Source: Citrobacter sp.
GTDB taxonomy: Bacteria; Pseudomonadota; Gammaproteobacteria; Enterobacterales; Enterobacteriaceae
Direction of reading: 5' to 3'
DNA length: 9,216 bases
NCBI GenBank assembly: GCA_019415335.1
Contig: DXKH01000028.1
Coordinates: 1-9,216 of the forward strand
Below, piece after piece: positions 8,143 to 9,216 of this stretch. The notes under the pieces were generated by a model. That model had not been told where the DNA came from. It worked only from the letters and a program-made list of their open reading frames with translations, and did not search any database. Each line of letters opens with the position of its first letter. The stretch's first letter is position 1. The position numbers and the translations under genes were made by a program.

Positions 8143-8510
8143 AGCGTGGATTTACCTTGCTGGAAGTAATGCTCGCGCTGGCGATTTTTGCGTTGGCCGC
8201 CATGGCGGTGTTACAGATCGCCAGCGGCGCGCTGAGTAATCAGCAAATCCTTGAAGAAAAAACGGTAGCGGGCTGGGTAGCTGAAAACCAGACCGCACTG
8301 CTTTACCTGATGACCCGTGAACAACGAGCGGTCAGGCACCAGGGCGAGAGTGATATGGCAGGAAGCCGCTGGTACTGGCGAACCACACCGCTGAGTACAG
8401 GCAACGCGCTGCTCCAGGCAGTGGATATTGAAGTCAGCCGTCACGAAGACTTTTCGTCGGTGATTCAGTCACGACGCGCCTGGTTTAGCGCCGTGGGAGG
8501 CCAACAGTGA
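8139..8510 (+). CDS. gspI: minor pseudopilin GspI
   Basis: GspI is a minor pseudopilin that nucleates the tip complex with GspJ and GspK. The 123-residue precursor has leader MKRG and mature FTLLEVMLALAIFALAAMAVLQ with Glu at +5 (Glu9). The C-terminal domain includes the WVAENQ stretch typical of GspI, where residues near the helix end pack against GspJ. The length is typical. The ATG overlaps the gspH TGA by 4 nt (ATGA at 8139-8142). A purine-rich ribosome site GAGGGGA sits at 8128-8134, so translation is coupled to gspH. No oddities are seen. Confidence 0.95.
   Translation: MKRGFTLLEVMLALAIFALAAMAVLQIASGALSNQQILEEKTVAGWVAENQTALLYLMTREQRAVRHQGESDMAGSRWYWRTTPLSTGNALLQAVDIEVSRHEDFSSVIQSRRAWFSAVGGQQ
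8495..8500 (+). promoter_or_regulatory. ribosome binding site supporting the GTG start of gspJ
   Basis: GGGAGG lies 6 nt before the GTG at 8507, inside the last codons of gspI. Match and spacing are close to ideal, which offsets the GTG start and supports it over any later codon. A later start would lose the prepilin leader. Confidence 0.7.
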
Positions 8511-9112
8511 GAAGGACTTGCGCTGGTTTCACGTTACTGGAAATGCTGGTGGCAATTGCCATTTTTGCCTCACTGGCACTGATGGCGCAGCAGGTGACAA
8601 ACGGCGTTACACGCGTGAATAGCGCCGTCGCCGGACACGATCAAAAACTAAACCTCATGCAGCAAACGATGAGTTTTTTGAACCACGATCTGACACAAAT
8701 GATGCCGCGTCCGGTAAGAGGCGATCAGGGCCAGCGTGAACCAGCGTTACTGGCGGGCGCTGGCGTGCTGGCGTCTGAGAGTGAAGGGATGCGTTTTGTG
8801 CGCGGCGGCGTGGTTAATCCGTTGATGCGTCTGCCGCGCAGTAATCTGCTCACCGTCGGTTACCGCATTCATGGTGGTTATCTCGAACGGTTAGCCTGGC
8901 CACTGACCGATGCGGCAGGCAGCGTGAAGCCAACAACGCAAAAATTAATCCCGGCGGATTCGCTCCGTTTGCAGTTCTACGACGGCACGCGCTGGCAGGA
9001 GAGCTGGTCATCAGTGCAGGCGATTCCTGTGGCAGTACGCATAACCCTGCATTCGCCGCAATGGGGCGAAATTGAACGCATCTGGTTGTTACGCGGGCCG
9101 CAATTATCATGA
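8507..9112 (+). CDS. gspJ: minor pseudopilin GspJ
   Basis: GspJ is a minor pseudopilin that completes the GspI-J-K tip trimer. The 201-residue precursor has leader MRRTCAG and mature FTLLEMLVAIAIFASLALMAQQ with Glu at +5 (Glu12). The remainder is the expected larger beta-rich domain, with the LNHDLTQMMPRPVRG segment after the long helix that is common in GspJ and a terminal VRITLHSPQWGEIERIWLL strand region. The length is normal. The GTG overlaps the gspI TGA by 4 nt (GTGA at 8507-8510). The gspJ TGA in turn overlaps the gspK ATG by 4 nt. A cysteine in the leader (Cys5) would be removed on processing. Confidence 0.95.
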   Translation: MRRTCAGFTLLEMLVAIAIFASLALMAQQVTNGVTRVNSAVAGHDQKLNLMQQTMSFLNHDLTQMMPRPVRGDQGQREPALLAGAGVLASESEGMRFVRGGVVNPLMRLPRSNLLTVGYRIHGGYLERLAWPLTDAAGSVKPTTQKLIPADSLRLQFYDGTRWQESWSSVQAIPVAVRITLHSPQWGEIERIWLLRGPQLS

Positions 9113-9216
9113 TCACCTCACCACCAAAACGCGGAATGGCACTGGTCGTGGTGCTGGTATTGCTGGCGGTTATGATGCTGGTGACCATCACGCTTTCCGG
9201 GCGGATGCAGCAACAA
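9109..9216 (+). CDS. gspK: minor pseudopilin GspK, 5' end only
   Basis: Only 36 codons are present before the window ends. They show a prepilin-like leader MITSPPKRG, then MALVVVLVLLAVMMLVTITLSG. Unlike the other four pseudopilins there is no Glu at mature position 5; the position is Val. This is the hallmark of GspK, the tip-capping pseudopilin with a large globular domain that forms a trimer with GspI and GspJ. The ATG overlaps the gspJ TGA by 4 nt. The family is usually about 320 residues, so the rest lies downstream, presumably followed by gspL and gspM. The call rests on leader type, missing Glu5 and gene order. Confidence 0.9.
   Translation, partial: MITSPPKRGMALVVVLVLLAVMMLVTITLSGRMQQQ

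Overview
This window holds a type II secretion system (T2SS) gene cluster, all on the + strand, from an Escherichia coli or very close relative. The order pppA - gspS (yghG) - gspC - gspD - gspE - gspF - gspG - gspH - gspI - gspJ - gspK matches, from memory, the second E. coli T2SS locus. That locus is often called T2SS-beta. It is complete in enterotoxigenic, enteropathogenic and several commensal strains and carries an internal deletion in K-12. In pathogenic strains the system is known to export heat-labile enterotoxin and the mucin-degrading lipoprotein SslE. The species call rests on recognising the protein sequences and the gene order; no search was run.

Layout: 35-844 encodes the prepilin peptidase. 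An AT-rich gap of 65 bp (845-909) follows, then the pilotin lipoprotein gene gspS (910-1320). Next comes a tightly packed core: the inner-membrane coupling protein gspC (1338-2297), the secretin gspD (2327-4387), the ATPase gspE (4387-5880) and the platform protein gspF (5880-7103). The pseudopilin block is gspG (major, 7120-7575), gspH (7579-8142), gspI (8139-8510), gspJ (8507-9112) and the first 36 codons of gspK (9109 to the window end). The distal genes gspL and gspM are expected just outside. No gap between genes exceeds 65 bp, and no tRNA, rRNA, IS element, CRISPR array or clear promoter is visible. The transcript therefore probably starts upstream of the window.

How the parts work together: GspS is lipidated and carries the secretin GspD to the outer membrane. 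GspC spans the periplasm and connects GspD to the inner-membrane platform. GspE hydrolyses ATP and, through GspF (and GspL/M outside the window), drives assembly of a pseudopilus of GspG topped by GspK-I-J-H. PppA cleaves the leader of each of the five pseudopilins. Every pseudopilin start here carries the expected short basic leader ending in Gly, followed by a hydrophobic segment.

All reading frames are intact and carry their key motifs. I see no previously undescribed system. The noteworthy points are translational: non-ATG starts on gspC, gspD, gspH and gspJ, stop/start overlaps at five junctions, an unusually long secretin signal peptide, and a weak terminator-like hairpin before gspS.
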